From Halegenticoccus soli (GTDB lineage Archaea; Halobacteriota; Halobacteria; Halobacteriales; Haloferacaceae): a stretch of 64,000 bases of DNA. The notes below the pieces were generated by a model, which was not told the origin of the DNA, did no database searches, and saw only the letters and a list, made by a program, of their open reading frames with translations. The stretch covers positions 372,001-436,000 of the forward strand of contig NZ_PEND01000001.1 of the NCBI RefSeq assembly GCF_002844195.1. Reading direction: 5' to 3'. Shown piece by piece: positions 25,686-32,918 of this stretch. Position numbers and translations under genes: made by a program. Positions within the stretch are counted from its first letter, which is position 1, and every line of letters begins with the position of its first letter.

Positions 25686-25945
25686 GACAACGCACTTACG
25701 TCGATCGCGTCAACCGTCCGCTCGATCCTCTCCACCGGACGGTCGCTTCTCGCCGCCGCGGCGGCCTACGAACGATCGCCCGGAGACGCGCCCGGATCCG
25801 TCGCGGGTTTCGATCCGGCGTCCGGCGGGGAGCGCTGGCGGGTCGGCCTCGATCGACGCCCGACTTCGCCGGCGCTCGTCGACGGGACGATCTTCGTCGG
25901 AACCGACGGGGAACGGTACTCGCGCTTCGGTAATCCGGCGATTCG
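25686..25945 (+). pseudogene. Remnant of a PQQ-type beta-propeller gene
   Basis: Reading GAC AAC GCA ... one frame gives LLAAAAAYERSPGDAPG, then VAGFDPASGGERWRVG and SPALVDGTIFVGTDGERYS, which is clearly one to one-and-a-half blades of a PQQ/quinoprotein-like propeller. There is no start codon, no signal peptide and no further blades; the frame runs straight into the 3' end of the convergent membrane protein gene. It is a truncated relic of the family represented intact at 5.6-7.0 kb. Confidence 0.7.
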
Positions 25946-25946
25946 A

Positions 25947-26267
25947 TCAGGTGCGCGTGTCCGGCAGCTCGTACTCGTCCGGCGACGGCACGTACAGCAC
26001 GTCGATGGTGAATCCGAGCGCCAGCGGCAACCCGATCATGATCCCGAGCGCCGCCGCGGGGCTCCCCAGGTTCACCCCGATGTTCAGCGCCCCGGAGAAG
26101 ACGAGCGTCGTCACGAAGAGCACCACGGGGATGAGAAACAGCGAGTAGACGACCGCCCCGATCTGGGTCTTCAGCCGGATGCGGAAGTAGCGCGTCATCA
26201 CCGCCGCGATGAGCGTGTGGATCGCGAGCACCGCCCCGAGGAGGACGAGGTTGAGCAGGGTCGCCAT
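25947..26267 (-). CDS. Small membrane protein, three hydrophobic segments
   Basis: 106 aa, unrecognised but with haloarchaeal codon use. Hydrophobic spans are near residues 5-25 (LLNLVLLGAVLAIHTLIAAV), 37-62 (IGAVVYSLFLIPVVLFVTTLVF) and 70-92 (AAALGIMIGLPLALGFTIDVLY); between the first two is a basic loop (RYFRIRLKTQ). The C-terminus is acidic and soluble. It looks like a member of the many DUF-type small membrane proteins of halophilic archaea. Convergent with the propeller relic. Confidence 0.7.
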   Translation of the reverse strand: MATLLNLVLLGAVLAIHTLIAAVMTRYFRIRLKTQIGAVVYSLFLIPVVLFVTTLVFSGALNIGVNLGSPAAALGIMIGLPLALGFTIDVLYVPSPDEYELPDTRT

Positions 26268-26324
26268 GCCCGGACTACGGGCGGATCCGACTTCGGGCTG
26301 TCGGATGCGGCGTCGGCCTCCCCC

Positions 26325-26537
26325 TCAGTCGTCGCAGGGGACGGCCCGGTTCGCCTCGGCGGTGATCTCCACCCGCCGTCCCGCGATCTCGCCCGCGTAG
26401 CCCGGCAGGATCACCCCGCGGTCGAGGTAAAGCTGCCAGGCGACGTCGGCCTCGTCAGACATCCGCGGTCGCACCCCCGTCTCGATGCTCTTCGATACTC
26501 GCTTCGCCGTCGCGCGCGTCGTTCGCTTCTCGGACAC
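26325..26537 (-). CDS. Small hypothetical protein
   Basis: 70 aa from a GTG, or 45 aa from the internal ATG at MSDEADVAWQLYLD. Only the second half has the GC-rich third positions of a real gene, so the shorter form is more likely. No domain recognised. Upstream, a 30-codon frame starting at 26547 (MRDSVREAND) ends across the internal ATG with an ATGTCTGA overlap, which could mean translational coupling or nothing. Low confidence. Confidence 0.3.
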   Translation of the reverse strand: MSEKRTTRATAKRVSKSIETGVRPRMSDEADVAWQLYLDRGVILPGYAGEIAGRRVEITAEANRAVPCDD

Positions 26538-26712
26538 TGTCTCTCATTTGTGAACGTCACTCGATAACGAAATACCGAATCGTAATTACTATGCTTCGAT
26601 TTACGGGAAGAAATGGGTGCCTACCGCACGGAATCGAGGGTTTCGAGCCCCTCGGGGTCCGTCGCGCGGGGTCGCTCCCCACCGACGCGCACCGACCGCC
26701 GAACCGGCGTCG

Positions 26713-26946
26713 TCAGCCGTCCATCGAGATGTACGTCTTCGTGTCGACCACGCCCTGCAGCCCCTGCACCCGGCTCGACGAGGTCTTCAGGATGTCGTAC
26801 ACCTCCTCGGCGTCGACCTCGGCGATGATGTCGTACGTCCCCGCGACGATGTGGGCCTCGGCGACGGAGCCGAGATCGCGGATGGCGTCGACCAGCCGCT
26901 CGGACTCCCCAGCCGCCGTCTTGATCATGATGAAGGCGTGAACCAT
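26713..26946 (-). CDS. Stand-alone Lrp/AsnC ligand-binding (RAM) domain protein
   Basis: 77 aa consisting only of the Lrp/AsnC C-terminal sensor domain (MVHAFIMIKTAAGESERLV...AHIVAGTYDIIAEVDAE...GVVDTKTYISMDG), with no helix-turn-helix. Such proteins form ligand-binding oligomers. It is divergent from a TrkA gene, and a clear paralogue lies on that gene's other side: both end in the same T(K/Q)TYISMD motif and share AHIVAG/THIVAG. I infer a role in sensing for the same potassium-transport system. ATG start; the upstream spacer is AT-rich. Confidence 0.88.
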   Translation of the reverse strand: MVHAFIMIKTAAGESERLVDAIRDLGSVAEAHIVAGTYDIIAEVDAEEVYDILKTSSSRVQGLQGVVDTKTYISMDG

Positions 26947-27052
26947 GACCTGTGGTACACATCTGCACGGCAAAAACCTTCCTCCGGCTCGGGGGTGAGC
27001 GCCGACGGCGATCGGGGCAAGGTTATTCACCTCCCCTCTCGTACGGAGCCCC

Positions 27053-27739
27053 ATGCGGTTCGTTATCATTGGCGCAGGACGGGTCGGTCTCCGAACGGCG
27101 CGCGTTCTGCGCGAGGAAGGCCACGAGGTGACGCTCGTCGAGCGCGACAGGGACCGCGCCGATCGGGCCCGCACGAACGGTTTCGAGGTCGTCGAGGGCG
27201 ACGGCTCCCGGGAGGAGGTACTGACGGAAGCAGACGTGGAGGGGGCCGACGCGCTGGGCGCGCTCACGAGCGACCTGAACGCGAACTTCGCCGCCTGCAT
27301 GATCGGGAAGCACTACGGCTGCCGGACGGTCATGCGCATCGACGAGGACTACCGGGAGGAGATCTACCAGAAGTACGCCGACGAGGTCGACGAGATCGTC
27401 TACCCCGAGCGGCTCGGGGCCATCGGCGCGAAGAACGCGCTGCTCGGCGGTTCGGTCCGGGCGATAGCCGACATCGCGCAGAACCTGCAGGTGATCCTCT
27501 TTACGATCACGGAACAGTCGCCGATGCGCGGGTACACGATCAGCGAGGTGGCCCTTCCGGCGCGGGCGCGCATCCTCGCGTTCGGCAAGCGGGATCGACC
27601 GATGGGGATTCCGCTCCCGGACGACTCGCTGGAGACGGGCGACCGACTCGCCGTCCTCGCCGACTTCGACGTGCTCGACGACGTGCGCCAGCTGCTCGTC
27701 GGCGAGGGAACCGCGACCGCGGCCGTGGGGGGTGACTGA
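27053..27739 (+). CDS. trkA: TrkA-type potassium uptake/channel regulatory protein (RCK)
   Basis: 228 aa. TrkA-N (RCK-N) Rossmann domain from residue 1 with GAGRVG and the acidic VERDRDRADR nucleotide-binding end of beta-2, then TrkA-C (RCK-C) domain from about residue 140 (SPMRGYTISEVALPARARILAF...LETGDRLAVLADFDVL). It should bind NAD(H) or another nucleotide and gate a Trk/Ktr-type potassium transporter. No transporter subunit is adjacent; instead it is bracketed by two paralogous Lrp-type sensor-domain genes, the downstream one overlapping its stop codon. Confidence 0.9.
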   Translation: MRFVIIGAGRVGLRTARVLREEGHEVTLVERDRDRADRARTNGFEVVEGDGSREEVLTEADVEGADALGALTSDLNANFAACMIGKHYGCRTVMRIDEDYREEIYQKYADEVDEIVYPERLGAIGAKNALLGGSVRAIADIAQNLQVILFTITEQSPMRGYTISEVALPARARILAFGKRDRPMGIPLPDDSLETGDRLAVLADFDVLDDVRQLLVGEGTATAAVGGD

Positions 27740-27971
27740 CGTGGTGACCGCCTACGTGATGGTGAAGGCGAACACCAGCGAGGCCGACCGGCTCAAATCG
27801 GAAATCTCCGCGATCGACGGCGTCGTAAGCACGCACATCGTCGCCGGTGACGTGGACTTCATCGCCAAGGTCGACGTCGAGACGCCCGCCCACGTCAAGG
27901 ACGTCGTCGCCACCCACATCCAGTCTCTCGACGGGATCGAGGACACCCAGACGTACATCTCGATGGACTGA
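27732..27971 (+). CDS. Stand-alone Lrp/AsnC ligand-binding (RAM) domain protein, overlapping trkA
   Basis: 79 aa from a GTG that overlaps the trkA stop by eight bases; GTG codons at 27741 and 27744 are alternatives giving VVTAYVMVKAN or MTAYVMVKAN. The product is a single RAM domain (AYVMVKANTSEADRLKSEI...STHIVAGDVDFIAKVD...IEDTQTYISMD), paralogous to the one divergent from trkA. Translational overlap with trkA strongly suggests a shared function. No DNA-binding part. Confidence 0.88.
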   Translation: MTDVVTAYVMVKANTSEADRLKSEISAIDGVVSTHIVAGDVDFIAKVDVETPAHVKDVVATHIQSLDGIEDTQTYISMD

Positions 27972-28021
27972 GACGCGCCGCGGGACGCCTTTTGTCCCTG
28001 CGTCCCTCCGCGCCGTCCCGC

Positions 28022-28519
28022 CTACCGGTTTTCGCTCCCGCCCGACTCCTCGGCCCGCGAGAGGATCGTCGTCACCGGCTCGGTGTAGTCGTACCCCGGG
28101 ATGATCCCCTGGACGAACGTCCCCTCGACGTAGTCGATGAGCGCGCCCGCGTCGTCGGCGCCGCGCCGCTCGTCCAGCTCGGAAAAGGAGAACTCGACGA
28201 CGGCCCGCCTGTCCTCGACGTACACCGCCGGGTCGAGGTCGCGCTCGCGCGAGGTGACGCCGCCGACGTCCTCCACCCGGAGCGCGAACGTCTCGTACCA
28301 CCCCTCCTCGACCACGTCGGCGACGCGGCCGGTCGTCACCTCGTCGAGCATGGGTACCTGGACCGTCACGCGGTACTCGAAGCGCCCGTCGCCCGCGGGC
28401 ACGACTCGGACGACCCCCTCGAACGGCGTCGTCACCGACTCGAAGGCGTCGTCGTCGATCTGCTCGAAGGCCTCGTGGTCGCGGAACGCGCGGCGGACGC
28501 GACCGGGGAGTTCGGTCAT
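28022..28519 (-). CDS. Conserved haloarchaeal protein (DUF5813-like)
   Basis: 165 aa. The whole protein resembles what I recall as the DUF5813 family of haloarchaea: start MTELPGRVRRAFRDHEAFE, a beta-rich middle (FEGVVRVVPAGDGRFEYRVTVQVPMLDEV) and an acidic AVVEFSFSELD block followed by VEGTFVQGIIPGYDYTEPV. No catalytic residues can be named and the function is unknown. Soluble. Divergent from the winged-helix gene with a short shared promoter region containing CAAAAAC. Confidence 0.7.
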   Translation of the reverse strand: MTELPGRVRRAFRDHEAFEQIDDDAFESVTTPFEGVVRVVPAGDGRFEYRVTVQVPMLDEVTTGRVADVVEEGWYETFALRVEDVGGVTSRERDLDPAVYVEDRRAVVEFSFSELDERRGADDAGALIDYVEGTFVQGIIPGYDYTEPVTTILSRAEESGGSENR

Positions 28520-28615
28520 ACGGGTGGGTGAGGCGGCGGCCGGGCAAAAACTCGTTGCGTCGGAGCCGTCGGAAACACGGAAGCCATTTACGCGTGCCAT
28601 CGGTTGGTCAGCGGG

Positions 28616-28903
28616 ATGACGCAGACCGAGGCCGACAATCCCGTCGAACGGCTCGTCGAACTGCTCGATGACCGGTTGAAACAGTCGGAGTGGGACATCC
28701 TCGCGGCGCTCGCCGAGGCGGACGGCCCGCTGACCGTCGGCGAACTGGTCGACGAGACGGGGTACACCGAGCGAACGGTGAAAAAGCGCGTCGAAACCCT
28801 GGAAGCGCAGCTTCACGGCGGAACGCTGCTCCGACGCGACGGCGACGGCAACCCCGTGCTTCACCCCCAGTTCGCCCGGGCGGTCCGAGCACACGTCGAC
28901 TGA
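28616..28903 (+). CDS. Winged helix-turn-helix transcription factor
   Basis: 95 aa, a single winged-helix DNA-binding domain. The helix-turn-helix is in SEWDILAALAEADGPLTVGELVDETGYTERTVKKR (read as positions about 23-57), followed by a wing with LLRRDGDGNPVLHPQF. Residues resemble MarR/ArsR-type regulators without a sensor domain. I chose the ATG at MTQTEAD, as the four codons before it lack a promoter. The target is unknown; the divergent DUF5813-like gene or the candidate RNA downstream are possible. Confidence 0.75.
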   Translation: MTQTEADNPVERLVELLDDRLKQSEWDILAALAEADGPLTVGELVDETGYTERTVKKRVETLEAQLHGGTLLRRDGDGNPVLHPQFARAVRAHVD

Positions 28904-28941
28904 GCCGTCGATCTCCCCACCGTTCTGCCGTGTACGCCACG

Positions 28942-28947
28942 TTTAAG
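28942..28947 (+). promoter_or_regulatory. TATA-like box of candidate structured RNA
   Basis: TTTAAG in GC-rich DNA; at the normal 26-28-base distance, transcription would start at about 28970, exactly at the foot of the first hairpin of the candidate RNA. Confidence 0.4.
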
Positions 28948-28969
28948 TGTCCGTGGTCGGTGGTGTTAG

Positions 28970-29070
28970 GTGACGCTTCGCTTTGGAGGGCCGAAGCGTC
29001 AGCGGGGACCAATTCAGGGCGGCAAGCGCGTCGCGCGCCGTTCTATTGCGCCCGACGCGCTTACCCCTTT
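28970..29070 (+). ncRNA. Candidate structured small RNA, two perfect hairpins and a T-tract
   Basis: No protein-coding frame covers this stretch. It holds a perfect 10-base-pair stem (28971-28980 with 28992-29001: TGACGCTTCG/CGAAGCGTCA, 11-base loop), a second perfect 10-base-pair stem (29024-29033 with 29053-29062: AAGCGCGTCG/CGACGCGCTT) that extends inward by four more pairs, GGGG/CCCC closing pairs around it, and a CCCCTTTT end. With a TATA-like box placed so that the transcript begins at the first stem, this reads as an independent RNA of about 100 bases. It does not match tRNA, 5S, SRP or RNase P RNA, nor C/D boxes. A transposon relic is the alternative. Confidence 0.4.
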
Positions 29071-29111
29071 TGCGAACCGAATCTTCGACGGCCAGCGCCG
29101 CCGTCGCGCGG

Positions 29112-29333
29112 TCAGTCGTCGCGGTCCGGCTCGCGCCCGTCGCTCGGCGGATTGCGCACGAGCGCGTCGAACAGCGCCACGCTCGCCGCGAGGGATCCCG
29201 CGCCGCCGGCGACCGCCAACGGAACCGCCGACAGAGCCCCGACGAGGCCGCCGGTGAGGAGCGAGACGCCCACGAAGAGGAGAATGAGGTCAGAGCGGGT
29301 CGGCGCGGCCGGAGGGAGAATGCTCGTCGCCAT
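29112..29333 (-). CDS. Small membrane protein, two transmembrane segments
   Basis: 73 aa. Two hydrophobic spans (about residues 15-35, LILLFVGVSLLTGGLVGAL, and 38-60, LAVAGGAGSLAASVALFDALV) form a hairpin, with an acidic C-terminal tail (GREPDRDD). No family named. Third-position GC and the clean ATG support a real gene. Divergent from the next small gene across an AT-rich spacer with two ATTAC boxes. Confidence 0.6.
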   Translation of the reverse strand: MATSILPPAAPTRSDLILLFVGVSLLTGGLVGALSAVPLAVAGGAGSLAASVALFDALVRNPPSDGREPDRDD

Positions 29334-29456
29334 CGTAATTACATCTAATTACCGCCGGACTTGTGTACCTTTTGTCCAGATAGAGAGAATATCCCCTTCG
29401 CCGTTCATTTTCGGCCGGAAGGTTGTTCCGGGTTCGAACCGAAATCGGAGACGCAC

Positions 29457-29678
29457 ATGCTGGGTCCGTTAGCGGTCGGCAAGAAGGCCGCAAAGTACGG
29501 CTACAGACGGTTCGGCGTTCCCGGCGCGGTACTCGCCGGCATCGGCACGGCGGCGGGGTACGTCGCCGTGCGGAAGAAGCTCAAATCAATGCTCGGCGGG
29601 AGCGACGACGAGTCGGCCGGAATCGCCGACGAGATGAGCGACGACGAGTCGGCCGCGGACGACAGAGACGAGGAGTAA
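29457..29678 (+). CDS. Small haloarchaeal protein with one amphipathic/membrane helix
   Basis: 73 aa. Starts MLGPLAVGKKAAKYGYRRFG, then a glycine-rich hydrophobic stretch (PGAVLAGIGTAAGYVAV) and a basic RKKLKS, ending with an Asp/Glu/Ser-rich tail containing two SDDESA repeats. The basic/hydrophobic N-terminus resembles a recurring small haloarchaeal protein type, function unknown. The upstream in-frame codons (to 29361) are poorer in GC at third positions, so I start at this ATG. Confidence 0.6.
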   Translation: MLGPLAVGKKAAKYGYRRFGVPGAVLAGIGTAAGYVAVRKKLKSMLGGSDDESAGIADEMSDDESAADDRDEE

Positions 29679-29801
29679 TCGGTCGGTTCACCGTCGTCGC
29701 CGCGTCGCGAGCGCCCGCGGAATCGGATCGACTTTTCGACCCGGCGGCTCGCTTCGACCCCCGGCGCTCCGGCGGACGTCGCCGGAACCGGCGACCGCCC
29801 G

Positions 29802-30101
29802 TCACTGATGCACCGACTCAGTGAGCGAAGCGAAGGCGGCCGGGTCGTCCCAGAGTTCGCCGAGGGTCGCCGCCGCCAGGTACCGGGTAGGGGCGGCGAC
29901 CCACTCCGTCGTCACCGGATCGTCGGGGTCGGGGGCCGCCACGTCGAACCACCAGGCGATGTAGCGGCCGTCTCTCAGCTTCGCCGTCGGGTACATGTGG
30001 CCGTTCACCGCGACGTCGATCCGCGACTTCGGCTCGACCTGCGGCGCCTCCTCGGAGTCGTCCGCGACGAGGAGTTCGATCCGAATCGACTGTTCACTCA
30101 T
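29802..30101 (-). CDS. Hypothetical soluble protein
   Basis: 99 aa, unrecognised. It has an N-terminal strand (SIRIELLVADDSEEAP), a KSRIDVAVNGHMYPTAKLRDGRYIAWWFDV middle and a helical C-terminus, ending VHQ. Codon use is normal. The ATG at MSEQSIRIEL is preferred over an earlier in-frame start because the extra 28 residues are Arg-rich and unlike coding sequence. Confidence 0.6.
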   Translation of the reverse strand: MSEQSIRIELLVADDSEEAPQVEPKSRIDVAVNGHMYPTAKLRDGRYIAWWFDVAAPDPDDPVTTEWVAAPTRYLAAATLGELWDDPAAFASLTESVHQ

Positions 30102-30485
30102 CGCGCCGCCCTTCCTCGGCCGCACGTCGGTCGCGGTGCGTTCCGAACGAGCCTTCCATACCCGGACGTCGATCCCTTCGGGCAAAAAGATGAGTCAGGC
30201 GTGCGTCAGACATCGGCGGCGTCCCGGAGGGCCGCACTCCCGCTTCGCCTCCGCCGATAACGGCGTCTCGGGACGCTGCGTCGTTCACCCGCGTCCATCG
30301 CGCGTTCGTCCGACTGCCGCGCGACCGACGGTGAACTACCCGTGAATTAACCGATCGGTCGACCAAAGAGCTATGAACGCCTCCGAGGTACCCTGGCAGT
30401 GGATATGACAGGCGAGTTCCTTCTAACGCGACGGTGCGGACGCGGCGGGGTCGACCGAAGACGGAGAACTGTGGGGGGGTGACGG

Positions 30486-30695
30486 ATGGACGAGTACTAC
30501 TACGTCCCGACCGACACGGACGGCAACTACATCTGCGCCCGGCTGGCGGTGTCTCAAGGGCGGCTCTGTCGCAAGCGGGTCTCTACGCCCGGCGGCGCCT
30601 GTAAAATGCACGGATCGAAGCCTCTGGAGCCCGAACTTCTCAGTCGAGCGCAGCGCGGCAAATCCGGGCTCGAGCTCTTCGAGAACCGGCGGTAG
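30486..30695 (+). CDS. Small putative zinc-binding protein (Cys-Cys-Cys-His)
   Basis: 69 aa. It has potential zinc ligands in the order ICARLAVSQGRLC, then GGACKMHG, that is C-x10-C-x10-C-x2-H. The last part resembles the GxCxxHGG fingers of small phage and plasmid proteins. A GGGGGGTGA ribosome-binding site precedes the ATG. The 380 bases upstream contain no other convincing gene, only a perfect ACCGATCGGT palindrome (30350-30359) beside an AATTAA promoter-like block, and an 11-codon frame at 30373. Function unknown. Confidence 0.55.
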   Translation: MDEYYYVPTDTDGNYICARLAVSQGRLCRKRVSTPGGACKMHGSKPLEPELLSRAQRGKSGLELFENRR

Positions 30696-30759
30696 CCGGC
30701 TACCGATTCCGGAACGCGCGCTCCCGGCGGATCAGCCCCCGACCGCCGTCGGCGGCGCG

Positions 30760-31035
30760 TCACAGAGACTGTTCTTCCCACTCGCGGCGCTCCCGCAGGC
30801 GCTTTCGTCCGCGGTCGGTGATCGCGTAGTAGTTCGTCCGGCGGTCGATCGTCCCCTTCTCGACGTACTCCCGGTCCACGAGCGTGTCGAGGTTCGGGTA
30901 CAGCCGCCCGTGGTTGATCTCGCTCCCGAGTTCCCGTTCGAGGTCCTCTTTGACGTCCTGCCCGGAGGGAGTGTCGTGGCCCGCGATGACCACGAGGAGG
31001 TCGCGCTGGAAGCCGCTCAGTTCGAAGAGGCTCAT
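30760..31035 (-). CDS. PadR-family transcriptional regulator
   Basis: 91 aa, a PadR winged helix. Signatures: LSGFQRDLLVVIAGHDTPSGQDV, LERELGSEINHGRLYPNLDTLVDREYVEKG (helix 3 and recognition helix) and the wing RRTNYYAITDRGRKRL. In haloarchaea many such one-domain PadR proteins exist and repress drug-efflux or stress genes, but no candidate target adjoins. Transcribed from an AT-rich upstream segment (GTATAGTTATC). Confidence 0.9.
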   Translation of the reverse strand: MSLFELSGFQRDLLVVIAGHDTPSGQDVKEDLERELGSEINHGRLYPNLDTLVDREYVEKGTIDRRTNYYAITDRGRKRLRERREWEEQSL

Positions 31036-31215
31036 GCGAACGTCTACCCATCACCACCGTATAGTTATCAGCAGGTTACAACGATCGCAGAGCGCTAGTG
31101 CGAACCTACCGCGCCGTTCGGGTGCGGTTTCGGCGGTGCCCCCGCCCGGTCCGGACTGCTTCGAACCCCTTCGAACGACTGACACGGCGCTCACGTCCGT
31201 TCGCGGCGAGACGAG

Positions 31216-31236
31216 TGCGAGGGGTGGGATTCGAAC
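31216..31236 (-). repeat. Duplicate of the tRNA-Leu 3' end (att-like)
   Basis: Twenty of 21 bases match the last 21 bases of the adjacent tRNA-Leu gene (T-arm second half and acceptor strand), in the same orientation, 133 bases on its 3' side. The rest of the tRNA is absent. Such 3'-end copies are left when integrases recombine at tRNA genes. A third, inverted scrap (GTTCGAATCCATCC) lies near 31298. Confidence 0.5.
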
Positions 31237-31348
31237 TACGCGGAGACGGTCCGGGTCGCTCACGTTCGTTCGCTTCCCGGGCTGCGACTCCTCTCGTTCG
31301 AATCCATCCGGAGCGATACGCGGTCCTCACTGGCGTTCGGACACGCGA

Positions 31349-31433
31349 TGCGAGGGATGGGATTCGAACCCATGGACCCCTACGGGAGCGGGTCTTAAGC
31401 CCGCCGCTTTTGGCCTGGCTCAGCCACCCTCGC
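31349..31433 (-). tRNA. tRNA-Leu, anticodon UAA
   Basis: Read on the minus strand: acceptor GCGAGGG pairs with CCCTCGC, class II structure with D arm GCTGAGCCAGGC, anticodon stem GCGGG/CCCGC around CTTAAGA (anticodon TAA, so leucine UUA codons), a variable arm CCCGTAGGGG and T arm ATGGGTTCGAATCCCAT. Length of 85 with discriminator A fits archaeal tRNA-Leu. CCA is not encoded. No intron. Confidence 0.95.
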
Positions 31434-31491
31434 CCGACGGCCCTTCACGCGTCTGCCGCAAGTCGTTTTCGATCGTCGGCTCCGCCGGCGT

Positions 31492-31833
31492 TCACCAGTC
31501 GACGCTCAGCGTGCCGTCGCCGTGGGGGTTCGGCGCGATCTCCTCGTCCGTCCGGCGGTCGATCACGTGGATGACGCCCTCGCCCTTCTTCGCGGGGCAC
31601 ACCTCGGCGGCGCGGACGTTCTCCTCCAGTTCGTCCTCGCCGACGAAGTACGACTTCGCCCGCGCGAGGCCGCTCGTGAGGTCCATCTCCCAGTTGTCCG
31701 CCACCTCGGCGCACCGGCCCGCGCCGAAGCACTTGTTCGCCTCGAAGATGATCTTGTACGGCTTCTCCTCGACCGGCGGTCCGTCGTCTCCCCCGAACTC
31801 GCTTGGCTTCCTGACGCCGTCGTCGCTCATCAC
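31492..31833 (-). CDS. fdx: Single-cluster ferredoxin
   Basis: 113 aa. Cysteine pattern NKCFGAGRC (C-x5-C) with a distant VCPAKKG is that of bacterial-type single [3Fe-4S]/[4Fe-4S] ferredoxins that serve oxidoreductases, not the plant-type [2Fe-2S] ferredoxin abundant in haloarchaea. An acidic N-terminal extension of about 25 residues precedes the fold. A second ATG one codon on is equally good. It is the only ferredoxin in the window and lies beside an SDR and the siroheme decarboxylase; its partner is unknown. Confidence 0.85.
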   Translation of the reverse strand: MMSDDGVRKPSEFGGDDGPPVEEKPYKIIFEANKCFGAGRCAEVADNWEMDLTSGLARAKSYFVGEDELEENVRAAEVCPAKKGEGVIHVIDRRTDEEIAPNPHGDGTLSVDW

Positions 31834-31869
31834 CGGTGTTTCGGGAGTGAGGGGACTTTCGTCTGTCGG

Positions 31870-32592
31870 TCACGGGGCGTCCGGTCCCGCGCGCGGCACC
31901 CGCCAGTCGACGTCGACGAGGCCTCGGACGTCACCGCGGACGCCCCGGCGGCTCACGACTTCGAACGTCCGGTTCTCCGCGTCGGGCGTGAACAGCGACG
32001 CGACCGCGAGCCGCGCGACGTCCGCGCGCGGGATCGATCCGGAGACGGTGTCGCCGCCCTCGCCGACGAGAACGTCCCCCGTCGCGGGCGCGTTCGTCAG
32101 CCGGCCGGGGCGGAGGATCGTGTACGCGAGTCCGGAGTCGCGGATTGCGGCTTCCGCGCTCTCCTTCGCCCGGAGCGATCCCCGGAGGACGAGCCGCGCG
32201 GGGAGCGGCATCCGAGTTCGGGAGTTGCCGACGCCGATCGCGCTCTCGTAGACGAACCGCGAAGCGCCGAGGGCGACGGCGGCCGCGAGGAGGTTCTTCG
32301 TCCCGGTCCGGTCGACGAGTTCGCCGCCGAGCGCGTGTTTCGGACTGAGACCGGTGCCGACGGCGCAGAGGATCGCGTCGCAGCCGTCGACCGCCCGGAC
32401 CGCGTCCGCCGGATCGAGGAGGTCGCCCACGGCGACCTCGTCGACGCCCCGGCGTTCGAGCGCGGCTCGGTTCGACGCGTCTCGCGTCGTCGCGCGCACC
32501 GTCAGGTCGGCGTTCCGGAGCCGCGTGAGTATCTCCCGGCCCGTGCGTCCGGTCGCCCCCGCGACGAGCACGCGATTCGAATCGGTCGACAT
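31870..32592 (-). CDS. NAD(P)-binding SDR-like protein (NmrA/YwnB type)
   Basis: 240 aa. Rossmann motif GATGRTG near the N-terminus (RVLVAGATGRTGREIL), with ATTRDASNRAAL, VAVGDLLDPADAVRAV, ILCAVGTGLS and the C-terminal YTILRPGRLTN typical of atypical SDRs lacking a full YxxxK site (here FVYESAIGVGN). Such proteins act as NADP-binding sensors or reductases. Start chosen at MSTDSNRVL. Same orientation as the ferredoxin gene, 36 bases away, and may share its transcript. Confidence 0.8.
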   Translation of the reverse strand: MSTDSNRVLVAGATGRTGREILTRLRNADLTVRATTRDASNRAALERRGVDEVAVGDLLDPADAVRAVDGCDAILCAVGTGLSPKHALGGELVDRTGTKNLLAAAVALGASRFVYESAIGVGNSRTRMPLPARLVLRGSLRAKESAEAAIRDSGLAYTILRPGRLTNAPATGDVLVGEGGDTVSGSIPRADVARLAVASLFTPDAENRTFEVVSRRGVRGDVRGLVDVDWRVPRAGPDAP

Positions 32593-32918
32593 AGCGTGAC
32601 TCCCACGCCGATCCTGAAAAACGTCGGCTTCGAGCCCCCGTCCGTTCGTCGCGGTTCGCGGTACCGCGGAAGAGCGAGCGCCCACCCAGTCGGAGCCAGT
32701 CGATTCCTCGATCGGCGGACGAGCGACTGCGACTCCCGGGCGACACCGAAGTGCCACGCCCTCCCCAGCCGATTGCGTTCCTCGTTCGCTTCGCGCCGCT
32801 CGCTCCGGTACTCTCCCTCGCGCGCAGCGGTCGACCTCGACGGGCCGACAGCGAACGCCAGCGGAGACGCGACGGAGTAAGGAGAAAAGATGGGTGAGCA
32901 AAAACCGGCGGCGGTCGC

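Noticed and set aside
29425-29457. GGGTTCGAACC, a tRNA T-arm-like word before a small gene
   Set aside because: No acceptor stem, anticodon arm or D arm can be folded around it; the word alone is too short to call a tRNA or a fragment.
32593-32918. The 326-base spacer between the SDR-like gene and the siroheme decarboxylase, examined for a gene or RNA
   Set aside because: No frame, promoter, long hairpin or repeat was found; I regard it as plain spacer.
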